Positions 46,910-56,634 of a stretch of DNA of 64,000 nt are shown here, piece after piece. Location of the stretch: contig NZ_CP099567.1 of NCBI RefSeq assembly GCF_022530855.2, forward strand, positions 2,852,001 to 2,916,000, in the 5' to 3' direction. This stretch comes from Candidatus Vondammii sp. HM_W22 (GTDB taxonomy: Bacteria; Pseudomonadota; Gammaproteobacteria; Chromatiales; Chromatiaceae). Position 1 is the first letter of the stretch, and each line of letters opens with the position of its first letter. Under the pieces are notes generated by a model. It was not told where the DNA came from. It ran no database searches and saw only the letters and a program-made list of their open reading frames with translations. The position numbers were made by a program, and so were the translations under genes.

Positions 46910-48768
46910 TGCACTTAACCTGGCTCTGACCATTACCGCCGCTGACCTGTTCAGCGGCGTGATGCGTAAGTTCGAGAACCGTATTACCGGCGCGGGTGGG
47001 GCTGCCCGACGGGTCCGCAAGGACTACGACACAATGGTCACCTCGGTGAACCGGGGCATCAAGTCGCTGGCAGTGGGCGGCTACATCGCCGCCAAGATGC
47101 GGCCCGGCATAGCGGCGGCGGCGGATCTGCAGGAGGAGATGATCGGTGTCCGGGCCGAGCTGGGCGGTGCCGGCACCAGTGCCGCCGAACTGGCCAGGCA
47201 TTTGACCGATGTGCGCAAGACGGCGTTCGGCGTTCAGTCGTCAACCCCCTTCAATATTGGCCAGGTCGTTGCCCTGGAGAAAGAGCTGATCAAGGCCGGT
47301 GCCAATATACAGGACGTCATCGGCGAGCGGGGAGCGGCGGCGGCATCGGCCGCCCTGGCCACCTACGAAAAACTTGACCCGGTGCTCACCGGGAAAGCGC
47401 TGATCGGCATCGGCACCCCGTTCAAGATCGCCGCCTCCGGCTATGCCGATCTGGCGGATCAGATCTCCCGCGCGGCCTCGGCCTCTACCACCGGTGCCGC
47501 CGAGATCGCCGAGGCGGCCAAGTATGCCGCCGGGCCGCTGGCATCGATGCAGCGCTCATCCAGCGAGATGCTGACCCTGATCGCGTTGATGGCCCAGCAG
47601 GGCGTGAAGGGTTCAATGGCCGGCACCAGCCTGAAGAACTTCTTTTTGAAGGCCGCAGAGCAGCAGATGTTCAGGAATGCCAATGGTGAACTCAAGAGCA
47701 CGGTCGAGATCATCGAGATCCTGCGCAAGAAGACCGATGGCATGGGGGGGCACAGCGCAGTGGCATTCTGACCAAGGTGTTCGGCCAGGAAGGCTTGCCG
47801 GTGGCCTTGGCTCTGCTCCAGAAGGGCGAGAAGAGCTTTGAGGATATTGTGCAGTCGATGCACGATGCGCAATCGTTGTCCGATAAGCTGGATGAAGCCA
47901 TGAAGGGCCTGAACCGGCAGATCGACAGCCTGGGCGGCACCGGCAAATCCACGCTGGCGATATTGTTTGAACCGGCCCTGAAGCCACTGACCGCCGTTAT
48001 TGGAAAGACCAACGAATGGACGGCGGCACTGGGCAAGGCCGCGCTGGAAAATGAGAACGTCGGCAAGGCGGTGACCTATAGGTACGGCGGCGGTGGGTGG
48101 CGGGGCCATCGCTTACGGGGTCGGAAAACTGTTCCAGGGCGGGGCTGGCCGGCCTGCGGGTGATGAAGGGCCTGAAGGGCTTGGGCGGTGCCGCCGCCGG
48201 GATCGCCACCGGCAAGGCGGTCGAGGCGGCCACCGGCGTGGCCCCGGTGTTCGTCACCAACTGGCCGGGGGGCGGCATGCTGGGCGGTGGCATAGGTGGT
48301 GGCACCGGCGCGGCGGGCGGCATGGCTGCCGGAGGCGTGGCGGGGAAGATCTTCTCCCGGGCCAAGACCACCCTGGGCCTGTTGGCCTCCACGCCGCTGT
48401 CAAAGCTGGGGATGTTCGGGGCAGGGGCAGTGGGCACAGCCGGTGCCGGGCTGGCGGCGGCCGGTGCCGCCGGGTATGGCATCGGCACGCTGATTGATCG
48501 CCAGTTGCTAGACAAGACCGAGACCGGACTGCAGATCAAGGACGCTATCGGCGAGGGCATTGCCCACGTGCTGGCGTTCTTCGGCAGTGACGAGGCCCGG
48601 CAGGCCATTGCCAGAAACAACCAGGCCGAACCGAGACGCGGTGAGGTGGTGGTACATGTGCGGCCCGAGAAGGGAGCCGAGGCACGGGCCGATCGCCCGC
48701 ACTCGGGTGGAACCCTGGGGCTGGAGGTGGAGACGGAAGCGGGTGTTAGAGTGGGAGGGGCTTGGTAA
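46902..48768 (+). pseudogene. Tail tape-measure protein (Mu gp42), two frameshifts
   Basis: MSDALNLALTITAADLFSGVMRKFENRI...GGYIAAKMRPGI; LADQISRAASASTTGAAEIAEAAKYA...MSLM-like TLIALMAQQGVKGSMAGTSLKNFF. The frame breaks at a run of seven G (47744-47750), resumes as LTKVFGQEGLPVALALLQKG...NRQIDSLGGTGKST (from about 47760), and breaks again near 48075 before the hydrophobic LGGAAAGIATGKAVEAATG...GIGTLIDRQLL part ending at 48768. The rebuilt length of about 620 residues suits a Mu-type tape measure. As written no full-length product is made. Confidence 0.85.
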
Positions 48769-48774
48769 TGCTAG

Positions 48775-49137
48775 TCACCTACGGTCTGGCTGTGGCATGT
48801 GTATTCTTCCCTTAATACGGACACATGTCCGTACGCGGTTTTTGAGCCAGTGGTCCGATCGCATCTCAAAGCTGTGGCCGCCAAGCTCGAAGAAGCGAAG
48901 TGCAAGACGGTAAAACTCGTAGTCGGTGTGCTCGCGTCTCTCCGGGGACATCTCGTCGGCGTTTTCATGCATGACAATCAGCATTCCGCTGGAATCAAAG
49001 TGACAAGAAAAGCCCACCTGTTTTGGGTTGCTGCTTTCGCACTCGTGAGCCATGACAATGCCCCGTGGCGTGGTGGGTTCACCTGCCTGGGCGGCGGCGC
49101 TCATCAGCAGGGCGGCGATAATCCCGATGTAACGCAT
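48775..49137 (-). CDS. Secreted moron protein on the opposite strand
   Basis: 120 residues, start ATG complementary to 49135-49137, with AAGGAGT 8-9 bp upstream. MRYIGIIAALLMSAAAQAGEP is a clear signal peptide with cleavage after AQA. The mature part of about 100 residues has three cysteines (HEC, FSC, RTC) and no domain I know. Upstream on the same strand TGCTACACT looks like an extended -10. It is the only minus-strand gene in the rightward late block and is wedged between tape measure and gp43. This is the usual pattern of a moron expressed in the lysogen. The function is unknown. Confidence 0.72.
   Translation of the reverse strand: MRYIGIIAALLMSAAAQAGEPTTPRGIVMAHECESSNPKQVGFSCHFDSSGMLIVMHENADEMSPERREHTDYEFYRLALRFFELGGHSFEMRSDHWLKNRVRTCVRIKGRIHMPQPDRR
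48816..48833. repeat. Small hairpin inside the moron gene
   Basis: TACGGAC, four bases, GTCCGTA. It lies near the 3' end of the minus-strand coding region and might slow or end transcription from either side. Weak evidence. Confidence 0.4.
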
Positions 49138-49178
49138 GTTGAAGACTCCTTTATTTCCTGTTCAGACCGGAGTGTAGC

Positions 49179-50359
49179 ATGAGCTGGCGGGATACACTCA
49201 AGTCCCGCAGCAAGGGCAGCGCGGCCATGATGGGCCGCTTCCGCTCTGCTCGCTTTGTGGTACCCAACTCGGATGCGACGATCGGACGACGCAACGAGGT
49301 GCATGAATACCCCCTGCGCGATCTGCCCTATGTGGAAGACCTCGGCCGCAAGGCGCGACAGTTTCAGGCGGAGGTATTCGTGGACGGCAGGGTGGCCGAT
49401 GGCGGTGATTACCTCACTGCCCGGGATGCGCTGATCAGTGCTCTGGAGGAGTCTGGCCCCGGCACTTTGGTGCATCCCTGGTACGGTACGCTCACCGTCA
49501 GCGTGACCGAGGCCAACGTGCATGAGTCCACCCGAGAGGGCGGTCGGGCCACCTTCCGATTGAGCTTTATCGAGGCGGGTGAGCTGCGCTTTCCGACTTC
49601 TGGCAGGGACACTCAGGTGGCCGTGGACCGGCAGGCGATGACTTCAGCGAGGTGTTCGACGTGACGGGCTTGCCGGGGTGGAGCGAGGCGGAGGTGGTGG
49701 CGGATCTCTACACCACCCTGACGGGACTGGAGAACCAGGTGGACGGCGTGTCTGCCGATATCGCGGACCAGATCCGCCACCCGGCCGGAATGGCCACCCG
49801 GCTGATCGGCAGTGTCCAGCGCCTGGGCGGGACGGTGTCCGAACCGCAGCGCGCCCTGCAGCTCTACAGCGCTCTGCTCGGTACCGGTGATGATGCGCCG
49901 AGCGTACCCGCCACCACGGCCACCCGACGCCGGCAGGCGGTCGGCAGCGCAGCGCTGCATCGCCTGGTGCAGCAGGTGGCGGTGATCGAGGCGGCCCGCG
50001 CATCGAGCCGGGCCGACTACGCCACTCGGGACGAGGCCCTGGACACGGCGGCCAGGCTGCAGGATGCGCTGGATGACCAGATGGAGGCGACCGATCCGGT
50101 GACCGGGCGGCCGGTGGGCGATGCGGTGTATGACGCGCTGCTGTCCCTGCGCGCGGCGGTGACCACCGACCTGCGCGGTCGGGGTGCCCGCCTGCCGGAG
50201 CTGACCACTTATACCCCGGCAGCGACCCTGCCGGCGCTGGTGGTGGCCCACCAGATGTATGGCGATGCCGAGCGGGCCGAGGAGATCATTTCACGTAACA
50301 GTATCCGCCACCCCGGGTTTGTGGCGGGGGGCGAAGAGTTGGAGGTGCTGAATGGCTAA
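49179..50359 (+). pseudogene. DNA circularisation / baseplate protein (Mu N, gp43), frameshifted
   Basis: SWRDTLKSRSKGSAAMMGRFRSARFVVPNSDATIGRRNEVHEYPLRDLPYVEDLGRKARQF is the family N-terminus, with VDGRVADGGDYLTARDALISALEESGPGTLVHPWYG. The frame breaks near 49640 (VDRQA); the expected DDFSEVFDVTGLPGW...EEIISRNSIRHPGFVAGGEELEVL lies in the next frame to 50359. One base is missing. It is a baseplate hub component in Mu. Confidence 0.82.
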
Positions 50360-50400
50360 TTTTCTGAAGCTGATGGTTTTATGCTCGCCGGAGGGGTTCC

Positions 50401-51435
50401 ATGCCTGACGTGCAACTGCACATCGAGGGCAAGCTGTACGGCGGCTGGAAGGAGATCAGCCTGACCCGTTCGCTGGATATCTTCGCCAATACCTTCGACC
50501 TGACCCTGACCGACAATCAGGCAAGCCAGGCGCGCACCGTCAAGCTGGGATCGCCCTGCCAGGTGCGCATCGATGGGGAGACCCTGATCACCGGCTACGT
50601 TGACCGCATCCGCCCTCGCTACGATGGGCGAAACCGCAGCCTGACGGTGTCGGGACGGTCGAAGACGGCGGACCTGGTGGACTGCTCAGTGCCGCCCCAC
50701 AAGGTCAATGGAGTTCAGAAGCGAGAGCAGACGCTCCAGCAACTGGCTCAGTTTGTTGGCAACCTGGTTGGTGTTGGTGTGCGCTCCGAGGTGTCAGGTC
50801 TAGCTAAGCGGCGGGTCTCTGTTATTGAAAACACCGAGACACTGTTCGAGTTCCTGGAGGCTCATTCACGGGCTGACGCCGTGATGCTGTTGAGCGACAC
50901 AGACGGCAGTCTGGTGATCACCCGTGCCGGCATAGAGCGCGTGGATACGGCGCTGGTGCTCGGCGAAAACATCGAGGAGGCGGAGGGTGCGTTCAGTCAC
51001 CGCGACCGGTTCAGTCATTACTACGTAAGCACGCAGCAATCCAATTGGAACGACGATAAGCCGGAGCTGGCGGCGCATATCACCGGTGAGTCTGGTAATG
51101 TGAATGTCCGTTACCGGCCGACGACTGTCCCGGTTGATAGCATGGATGCGACTCAGGCCAAGCGCCGCGCCGAATGGCAGCGCAACGTCCACTATGGCCG
51201 GTCCCGACAGGCCACCTACACGGTGACCGGCTGGCACCACAAGGACGGTCTCTGGTCACCCAACACCCGGGTCCGGGTGCTGGATGAGTGGATGGGCTTC
51301 AACGATGAGTGGCTGATGATCGGCACCGTGGAGTTCGTGCTCGATGCCCGGGGCCAGCGCACCCGCCTGACCGTGATGCCGGCAGAGGCTTACGATCTGG
51401 TGCCGCTGCCGGCCAAGGATGGAGGTGACTGGTGA
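50401..51435 (+). CDS. Baseplate hub protein (Mu P, gp44; late control D-like)
   Basis: 344 residues, PDVQLHIEGKLYGGWKEISLTRSLDIFANTFDLTLTD, GSPCQVRIDGETLITGYVDRIRPRYDGRNRSLTVSGRSKTADLVDCSV, and WHHKDGLWSPNTRVRVLDEWMGFNDEWLMIG. This is the phage gpD/gp44 family at the tail tip. Intact; overlaps gp45 by 4 bp. Confidence 0.9.
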   Translation: MPDVQLHIEGKLYGGWKEISLTRSLDIFANTFDLTLTDNQASQARTVKLGSPCQVRIDGETLITGYVDRIRPRYDGRNRSLTVSGRSKTADLVDCSVPPHKVNGVQKREQTLQQLAQFVGNLVGVGVRSEVSGLAKRRVSVIENTETLFEFLEAHSRADAVMLLSDTDGSLVITRAGIERVDTALVLGENIEEAEGAFSHRDRFSHYYVSTQQSNWNDDKPELAAHITGESGNVNVRYRPTTVPVDSMDATQAKRRAEWQRNVHYGRSRQATYTVTGWHHKDGLWSPNTRVRVLDEWMGFNDEWLMIGTVEFVLDARGQRTRLTVMPAEAYDLVPLPAKDGGDW

Positions 51436-51887
51436 GCGAGTCCGCCATTCGCCGTTTGATCGATCCCATGCGCCGACGGCTGAGGCTGTTGGTGAGCCGT
51501 GCCGTGGGGCGCCTGGTGGATCCCTCCACCCTGCTGCAGACCCTGCAGCTGGAACTACTGCGCGGTGAGTTGCTGGATGGCGTGGAGCATGTCGAGGGCT
51601 ACGGCCTGACGGCACACCCGCCCGCCGGGTTTGAGGCGATCAGCGCCAGCCTGGGCGGTGATCGTGGACACACCGTCTGTCTATCTGCTTTTCATCGCCG
51701 GTTCCGCTTGCAGAACCTGGCCCCCGGCGAGGTCGCCCTGTACACCGACGAAGACCAGAACGGTGGCCACCGCATCCGGTTCAAGCGCGGCCAGGAGATC
51801 CATCTGGTGGCGGGGGCTTCATCCATTGTGATGACCCCGGCCGGGATCACGATCACTGCGCCGACCATCGATATTGTGAAGGGGTGA
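51432..51887 (+). CDS. Baseplate assembly protein V (Mu gp45)
   Basis: 151 residues from GTG 51432. VEGYGLTAHPPAGFEAISASLGGDRGHTVCLSAFHRRFRLQNLAPGEVALYTDEDQNGGHRIRFKRGQEIHLVAGASSIVMTP is the OB-fold and beta-helix of the Mu spike. It pierces the outer membrane with the PAAR protein at its tip. Confidence 0.9.
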   Translation: MSESAIRRLIDPMRRRLRLLVSRAVGRLVDPSTLLQTLQLELLRGELLDGVEHVEGYGLTAHPPAGFEAISASLGGDRGHTVCLSAFHRRFRLQNLAPGEVALYTDEDQNGGHRIRFKRGQEIHLVAGASSIVMTPAGITITAPTIDIVKG

Positions 51888-51889
51888 GC

Positions 51890-52156
51890 ATGTACGGAGT
51901 GGCACGCAAATCAGTTGACAGCGCCGGGGGTGCCCAGCTCAACGGCGGGCAGGGTTTCGTCACCATCGATGGCGCTCGGGTGGTGCTGCTGGGTGACCCG
52001 GTTCAGGGCCACGGAGAGGGCGGGCACGCAGGTCCGGTGATGGCAGAGGGTAGCAGCTTCGTCCGGATCAACGGGGTACCGGTCTGCCGGGAAGGCCACC
52101 TGGCCAGTTGTGGTCACGCCACCACGGGCAGCGATTACGTGAGGTTGAGCGACTGA
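51890..52156 (+). CDS. PAAR-domain spike-tip protein
   Basis: 88 residues from ATG 51890 (AAGGGG upstream; GTG 51884 is an alternative). VDSAGGAQLNGGQGFVTIDGARVVLLGDPVQGHGEGGHAGPVMAEGSSFVRINGVPVCREGHLASCGH shows the PAAR repeats and the His/Cys ligands of the tip iron or zinc. Mu itself lacks a separate PAAR gene here, so this is an accessory tip. Confidence 0.88.
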   Translation: MYGVARKSVDSAGGAQLNGGQGFVTIDGARVVLLGDPVQGHGEGGHAGPVMAEGSSFVRINGVPVCREGHLASCGHATTGSDYVRLSD

Positions 52157-52605
52157 TGGATCTGGCAATTACCTACAACGACCGTGAGCTGACCTTCGCG
52201 CCAGCGGTGCAGAATGTCGATCTGGCCACCGAGTCCGGACTGCGCTCTGCGGTGCTGGTGTCGCTGTTCACCGATCGGCGGGCTGCCGACGATGACCCGC
52301 TGCCATCGAGTGCGCTGGATCTGCGCGGCTGGTGGGCGGATGCGTGGCCCGAGATGGCGGGTGACCTGGTCGGCTCACGCCTCTGGCTGCTGAGCCGCGA
52401 GAAACAGACCGCCGCCGTGCTGCACCGGGCGCGGGAGTATTCCGAGGAGGCGCTGGCCTGGCTGATCGAGGACCATGTGGCCACGGCAGTAGCGGTCAGT
52501 GCGGAGTGGATGCGGGCCGGGGTGCTGAGGCTGCAGGTGGCTATCACCCTGGCCGATCAAACCCGATTCAAAGACGTTTTCAACTATCAATTACAGGCTG
52601 CATAA
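52156..52605 (+). CDS. Baseplate wedge protein (Mu gp46, GPW/gp25-like)
   Basis: 149 residues from ATG 52156. PDRLxxRGWWxD-like features in LDLRGWWADAWPEMAGDLVGSRLWLLSREKQTAAVLHRAREYSEEALAWLIEDHVA identify phage GP46. It joins tube and wedge in the baseplate. One base separates it from gp47. Confidence 0.9.
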   Translation: MDLAITYNDRELTFAPAVQNVDLATESGLRSAVLVSLFTDRRAADDDPLPSSALDLRGWWADAWPEMAGDLVGSRLWLLSREKQTAAVLHRAREYSEEALAWLIEDHVATAVAVSAEWMRAGVLRLQVAITLADQTRFKDVFNYQLQAA

Positions 52606-53551
52606 ATGGCATTTAACAGGCCCACATTACAAACCATTGTCCAGCGCATCCAGACGGACATCGAGAGCCGTCTGGCGGGGACCGACCCGCGTCTGCGCCG
52701 GTCGGTGCTGGGCGTGCTGGGACGGACATTAGCCGGTGCGGCACACGGCCTGCATGGCCATCTGGATTGGCAGAGCCGGCAGATCATCCCGGACACCGCC
52801 GAGGCGGAGATCCTGGACCGCTGGGCCAGCTGGTGGGGTGTCAGCCGCAAGCCCGCCGCAGCGGCCACAGGCAATGTCACCTTCACCGGTACGGATGGCG
52901 GTACCATCCCCGCCGGTGCCACCCTGCAGCGTGCTGACGCTCTTGAGTACACCACGAGTGCCGAGTGCATCATCACCGGCGGCACTGCCACGGTGGCGGT
53001 AACCGCATCCAGTGCCGGGCAGGATACCAGCGCCGTTGGCGGGGTGGCGCTATCGTTGGTATCCCCGGCTGCCGGGGTTCAGAGCACGACCACGGTAGCC
53101 ACCGGTGGCCTGACCGGCGGCGCCGACGAGGAGACCGATGCGGCTCTGCGCGATCGCCTGCGCACACGGGTACAGAACCCGCCCCACGGCGGCAACTCGG
53201 CTGATTATAAAGCCTGGGCGCTGGAGGTGGATCGATGCGCGGCGGCCGGTGACGGCGGACCTGATAGTCGTCGCCCCGATCGAGTCGGCGGTGGATATAA
53301 CCATCCGGATCAACCCGAATACGACCGCCGTTCAAATGGCTATCGAAGCGGAGCTGACCGATCTGTTCCGGCGCGAGGCATCGGTGGATGATGGTGCCGG
53401 ATCTAGCACCATCCTGATCTCCCACATCCGCGAGGCCATCAGCCGTGCCGATGGCGAGTTTGACCATGTCCTGGTCACCCCGGCGGCTGATGTCGCGTTC
53501 TCGGCCGGTAAGATCGGCTCCCTCGGCAACATCATCTGGCAGGCGCTGTGA
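52606..53551 (+). pseudogene. Baseplate J-like protein (Mu gp47) with internal deletion
   Basis: FNRPTLQTIVQRIQTDIESRL and the GGADEETDAALRDRLRTRVQNPPHGGNSADYKAWALEVD segment are clear. The next ~45 codons usual in the family (a GVTRAWVYP...GVTFVRDD-type stretch) are absent, and after about 53235 the protein continues in another frame with ARRPVTADLIVVAPIESAVDITIRI to 53551. The remaining length is about 315 codons. A deletion of about 130 bp that also shifts the frame is the simplest reading. Confidence 0.8.
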
Positions 53552-54156
53552 TGGCCACCACAACCGACTATAAAGCTCAGCTGCAGGGACTGCTCCCACC
53601 GGGCCGCCTGTGGGACGCCCTGCGCGAAGACGGCAGCCTGGCCGACCAGTTGCTGGCCGCCCTGGCCGAGGAGTTCGCCCGTGTGAATGACCGTGCCGAG
53701 TCGCTACTTAACGAGGCCAATCCGCGTGCCACCTATGAATTGCTGGCCGAGTGGGAGGCATTCGCCAACCTGCCGGACACCTGCACCGGCAGCACCCTGA
53801 CACTCCAGGAGCGCCGGGCCGTGCTGGTGCAACGTCTGACCGCCACGGGTGGGCAGTCGGTGACCTATTTCCAGTCGGTGGTCAAACGTCTGGGCTACAC
53901 CGTCGAAATCACCGAGTACAGGCCGTTTATCTGCGGCATCAGCCAATGCGGTATGCAAGCGCTGAACCCGCCCAAGATGCGTTTTGTCTGGCGGGTACGC
54001 CTGACGGACCCACGGGTTACCTATTTCCGCTGCGGCGAGTCACAGGTGGGAACAGATCCCCTCTTGAAGATCAACCGCGCAGAAGACCTTGAATGCGTGC
54101 TGCGCCGGGTGAAACCGGCTCACACATCCCTGTTTATGTCCTACGAAGGAGCCTGA
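53551..54156 (+). CDS. DUF2313 / YmfQ-family tail protein (Mu gp48)
   Basis: 201 residues from ATG 53551, sharing its A with the gp47 stop. YKAQLQGLLPPGRLWDALREDGSLADQLLAALAEEFARVNDRAESLLNEANPRATYELLAEWEAFANLP is the YmfQ pattern. It links the baseplate to the tail fibre. Intact. Confidence 0.9.
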   Translation: MATTTDYKAQLQGLLPPGRLWDALREDGSLADQLLAALAEEFARVNDRAESLLNEANPRATYELLAEWEAFANLPDTCTGSTLTLQERRAVLVQRLTATGGQSVTYFQSVVKRLGYTVEITEYRPFICGISQCGMQALNPPKMRFVWRVRLTDPRVTYFRCGESQVGTDPLLKINRAEDLECVLRRVKPAHTSLFMSYEGA

Positions 54157-54159
54157 ACC

Positions 54160-54865
54160 ATGGACTATATACCACCCGTTGGAGGTGCCGCCGATGCCCC
54201 ATACATTGACGGCAACCCCAACACCGGCACCGAGGGCAGCATCCCGCCTGCAGCAGCCATCGAGCACCCCATGCGGGAGATCGTCAACGCCATCACTGCC
54301 CTGGGCGGCGAGGCGGATAGCGGGAACCTTACCCAGCTTGGGGCGGTAATCGCGATGGCTATTGCGGCGGGGGAGTCGCCCGGCGTACCAACCGGCACGG
54401 TGATATCCGGCTATTACACCTCGGCTCCAATGGGATATATCGAGAACGCCGGCGTAGAGCTGTCCCGCACAACTTACGCGAATCTCTACAACCACACGGC
54501 GGCTGAGGGGCTGATCGTACCCGAGGCCGCCTGGCAGGCAGGCGAATACGGCATGTTCAGCAATGGGGATGGTGCCACGACATTCCGGGCACCGGACCTG
54601 CGCAGCGAGTTTCTACGGGGCTGGGATCATGGGCGCGGACTTGATGGCGGGCGGGCGCTGGGGTCGTTGCAGTCCGATCAGCTGATAAGTCATGATCACG
54701 CCATTTATCAGCGTACTAGTGTAGATACGATGCAAGCCGGTACCAACACTACACAGAACACTCTACAGGCGACCAGTGATAATAATGATAAACTGACCGC
54801 TGCTACGGGACGGTGCCGAAACCCGGCCCCGCAACGTCGCAATCATGCACTGCATTAAATACTAG
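54160..54865 (+). pseudogene. Tail fibre protein, end frameshifted
   Basis: DYIPPVGGAADAPYIDGNPNTGTEGSIPPAAAIEHPMREIVNAITALGG starts the fibre; PTGTVISGYYTSAPMGYIENAG, TTFRAPDLRSEFLRGWDHGRGLDGGRALGSLQSDQL is the tail-collar domain. Near 54805 the frame breaks; the written end is RCRNPAPQRRNHALH, while ETRPRNVAIMHCIKY, the expected collar end, is in another frame to 54865. Confidence 0.82.
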
Positions 54866-54874
54866 AAGCGCATC

Positions 54875-55468
54875 ATGTCGGCACCTATCTACCACAGTTA
54901 CCACCACGAAACCGGCGAGTACCTAGGGCCGGTTACCGCCTCACTCGACCCGCTGGAGACCAAACTGGCTGGACAGACGATCTATATGCGCCCTCCCGCT
55001 CACGCTGCGGCTGATGCCCCTATTGGGGCGGCTGAGTGCGAGGTGGATATCTACATTAATGGCGTATGGACGCTCGTGCCAGATCATCGGGGTACCATCT
55101 ACTGGTTACCCGATGGCTCGCGTCATAAGATCACTGATCTGGGTATCGAGCCGCCTATCGAGACACTGACCGAGGAGCCTGTGATTCCTCCCACCGAGGC
55201 TGAAATCATCGCGGCAATGGAACGTGTAATCGAATCCTACATGGATGCCATCGCCCAGGGACGACGCTGGGACAACCGCTGGACCTGCGTCGCTCGCTCA
55301 GGATACCCCAACGCGTGGCAGTCGGAGGCAGCCGCATATGGACAGTGGATGGATGCGTGTTGGGCGTATGCGTTCCAGGTGCAAACCGATGTACAGGCCA
55401 GCAACCGGACCGTGCCGACTGCCGAGGAGTTGATCGCCGAACTGCCGACGATGGTCTGGCCAGATTAG
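54875..55468 (+). CDS. Tail fibre assembly-like protein
   Basis: 197 residues. SYHHETGEYLGPVTASLDPLE and a C-terminal part RRWDNRWTCVARSGYPNAWQSEAAAYGQWMDACWAYAFQVQ...PTAEELIAELP resemble phage tail-fibre-assembly/DUF4376-like proteins downstream of fibres. Probably a fibre chaperone or fibre-attached domain. Intact. Confidence 0.75.
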   Translation: MSAPIYHSYHHETGEYLGPVTASLDPLETKLAGQTIYMRPPAHAAADAPIGAAECEVDIYINGVWTLVPDHRGTIYWLPDGSRHKITDLGIEPPIETLTEEPVIPPTEAEIIAAMERVIESYMDAIAQGRRWDNRWTCVARSGYPNAWQSEAAAYGQWMDACWAYAFQVQTDVQASNRTVPTAEELIAELPTMVWPD

Positions 55469-55504
55469 AAAGGCACCCCTTCCTGAAGTGAACCGAGGCT
55501 CACA

Positions 55505-55705
55505 GTGACAAATATCAGATGTGGTCATTGCAATAAATTATTAGCGAAAGGTGACGTAAAAAAATTACAAATTCAGTGTCCTCGATGTCGGACACTTAAC
55601 CATATAGAGGGTCAAGGAACCCCCAGCGAGAACGCCATGAGCGTCAGCAGCAAAGGCGCAATTTATGGAGTTCAATCACAACAATATCAAGCTGGTCAAG
55701 ACTGA
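55505..55705 (+). CDS. com: Com-family zinc-finger translational regulator
   Basis: 66 residues. CGHC (6-9) and CPRC (25-28) with the LLAKGDVKKLQIQCPRCRTLNHIE core match Mu Com, which binds the mom mRNA and opens its start site. Here it overlaps the methyltransferase start by about 40 bp, as com overlaps mom in Mu. It probably controls translation of that gene. Confidence 0.88.
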   Translation: MTNIRCGHCNKLLAKGDVKKLQIQCPRCRTLNHIEGQGTPSENAMSVSSKGAIYGVQSQQYQAGQD

Positions 55706-56612
55706 CTGCCTGGCGTTACTGAAAACCATATCCAACGATTCAATTGACCTGATAGCCACCGACCCTCCCTACTACAAGGTGAAAACTGATAGCTGGGACA
55801 GACTATTGAAGAATAAAGGGGAATTTTTCCACTGGCAGGATCAGATTCTGGCGGAATATCAGCGAGTGCTGAAACCCACTGGTAGCCTCTATATATTCTG
55901 TGGGCCGTATCTCGCCTCTGAGACTGAGATATTGGTGGGCACACATTTCCGGGTGCTGAACCATATCGTTTGGCGGAAGCCCCGCGGGCGGCATCTGGGA
56001 TGCAACAAGGAATCTCTAACGAAGTATTTCCCCCAAACCGAGCGCATCATATTTGCGGAAAGCCGGAAGCGACAACCATTTCACTACGAGCCAATTCGTA
56101 GCCATCTGGCCGATACCCTCAAAGAAGCAGGGATTACGAATAAACAGATAAATTTGGCTACAGATACACAAATGAGTCATCACTGGACTAGCCGGTCACA
56201 GTTCAGCCTCCCCGCTGAAAAGCACTATGATACTCTCAGGCGAATTGCCCCTAAACTGAAGCCCTGGCGGCAACTACACTCCGAATATATGGCAATCAGG
56301 CTAGGGCCTCGCCGGAGGGGCCGTTTCTTCGCCGTTACCAAGCATGTACCGTTCACTGATGTGTGGGATTTTCCATCTGCTCAGTTTTACCCGGGCAAGC
56401 ACCCTTGTGAGAAGCCGGTGGCTCTAATGCGCCACATAGTAGAGACCAGCAGTAAACCCGGCGCATTGGTGCTCGATGGTTTTGCAGGTAGCGCAACCAC
56501 TGCCATTGCAGCTCACCAATTAGACCGCAAGTTTATCGGTAGTGAGATGGGCGAGACTGAATTTAACCATGCCGTGGATCGGCTGACTGAATGTTTGACT
56601 AGCAGGCTTTAA
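55665..56612 (+). CDS. DNA adenine/cytosine-N4 methyltransferase (beta class)
   Basis: 315 residues. Catalytic motif IV TDPPYY (32-37) comes first and the AdoMet motif LVLDGFAGSATTAIAA (about 263-278) last, the beta-class order. No target-recognition specificity can be read. There is no restriction gene nearby, so it is an orphan methylase. It takes the place of mom behind com and would protect phage DNA from host restriction. Intact. Confidence 0.9.
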   Translation: MEFNHNNIKLVKTDCLALLKTISNDSIDLIATDPPYYKVKTDSWDRLLKNKGEFFHWQDQILAEYQRVLKPTGSLYIFCGPYLASETEILVGTHFRVLNHIVWRKPRGRHLGCNKESLTKYFPQTERIIFAESRKRQPFHYEPIRSHLADTLKEAGITNKQINLATDTQMSHHWTSRSQFSLPAEKHYDTLRRIAPKLKPWRQLHSEYMAIRLGPRRRGRFFAVTKHVPFTDVWDFPSAQFYPGKHPCEKPVALMRHIVETSSKPGALVLDGFAGSATTAIAAHQLDRKFIGSEMGETEFNHAVDRLTECLTSRL

Positions 56613-56634
56613 AACCACTTTGAGACAGAATAAC

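Noticed and set aside
55505-56612. A restriction-modification system
   Set aside because: No endonuclease gene or specificity subunit is adjacent; the Com overlap indicates a phage anti-restriction methylase.
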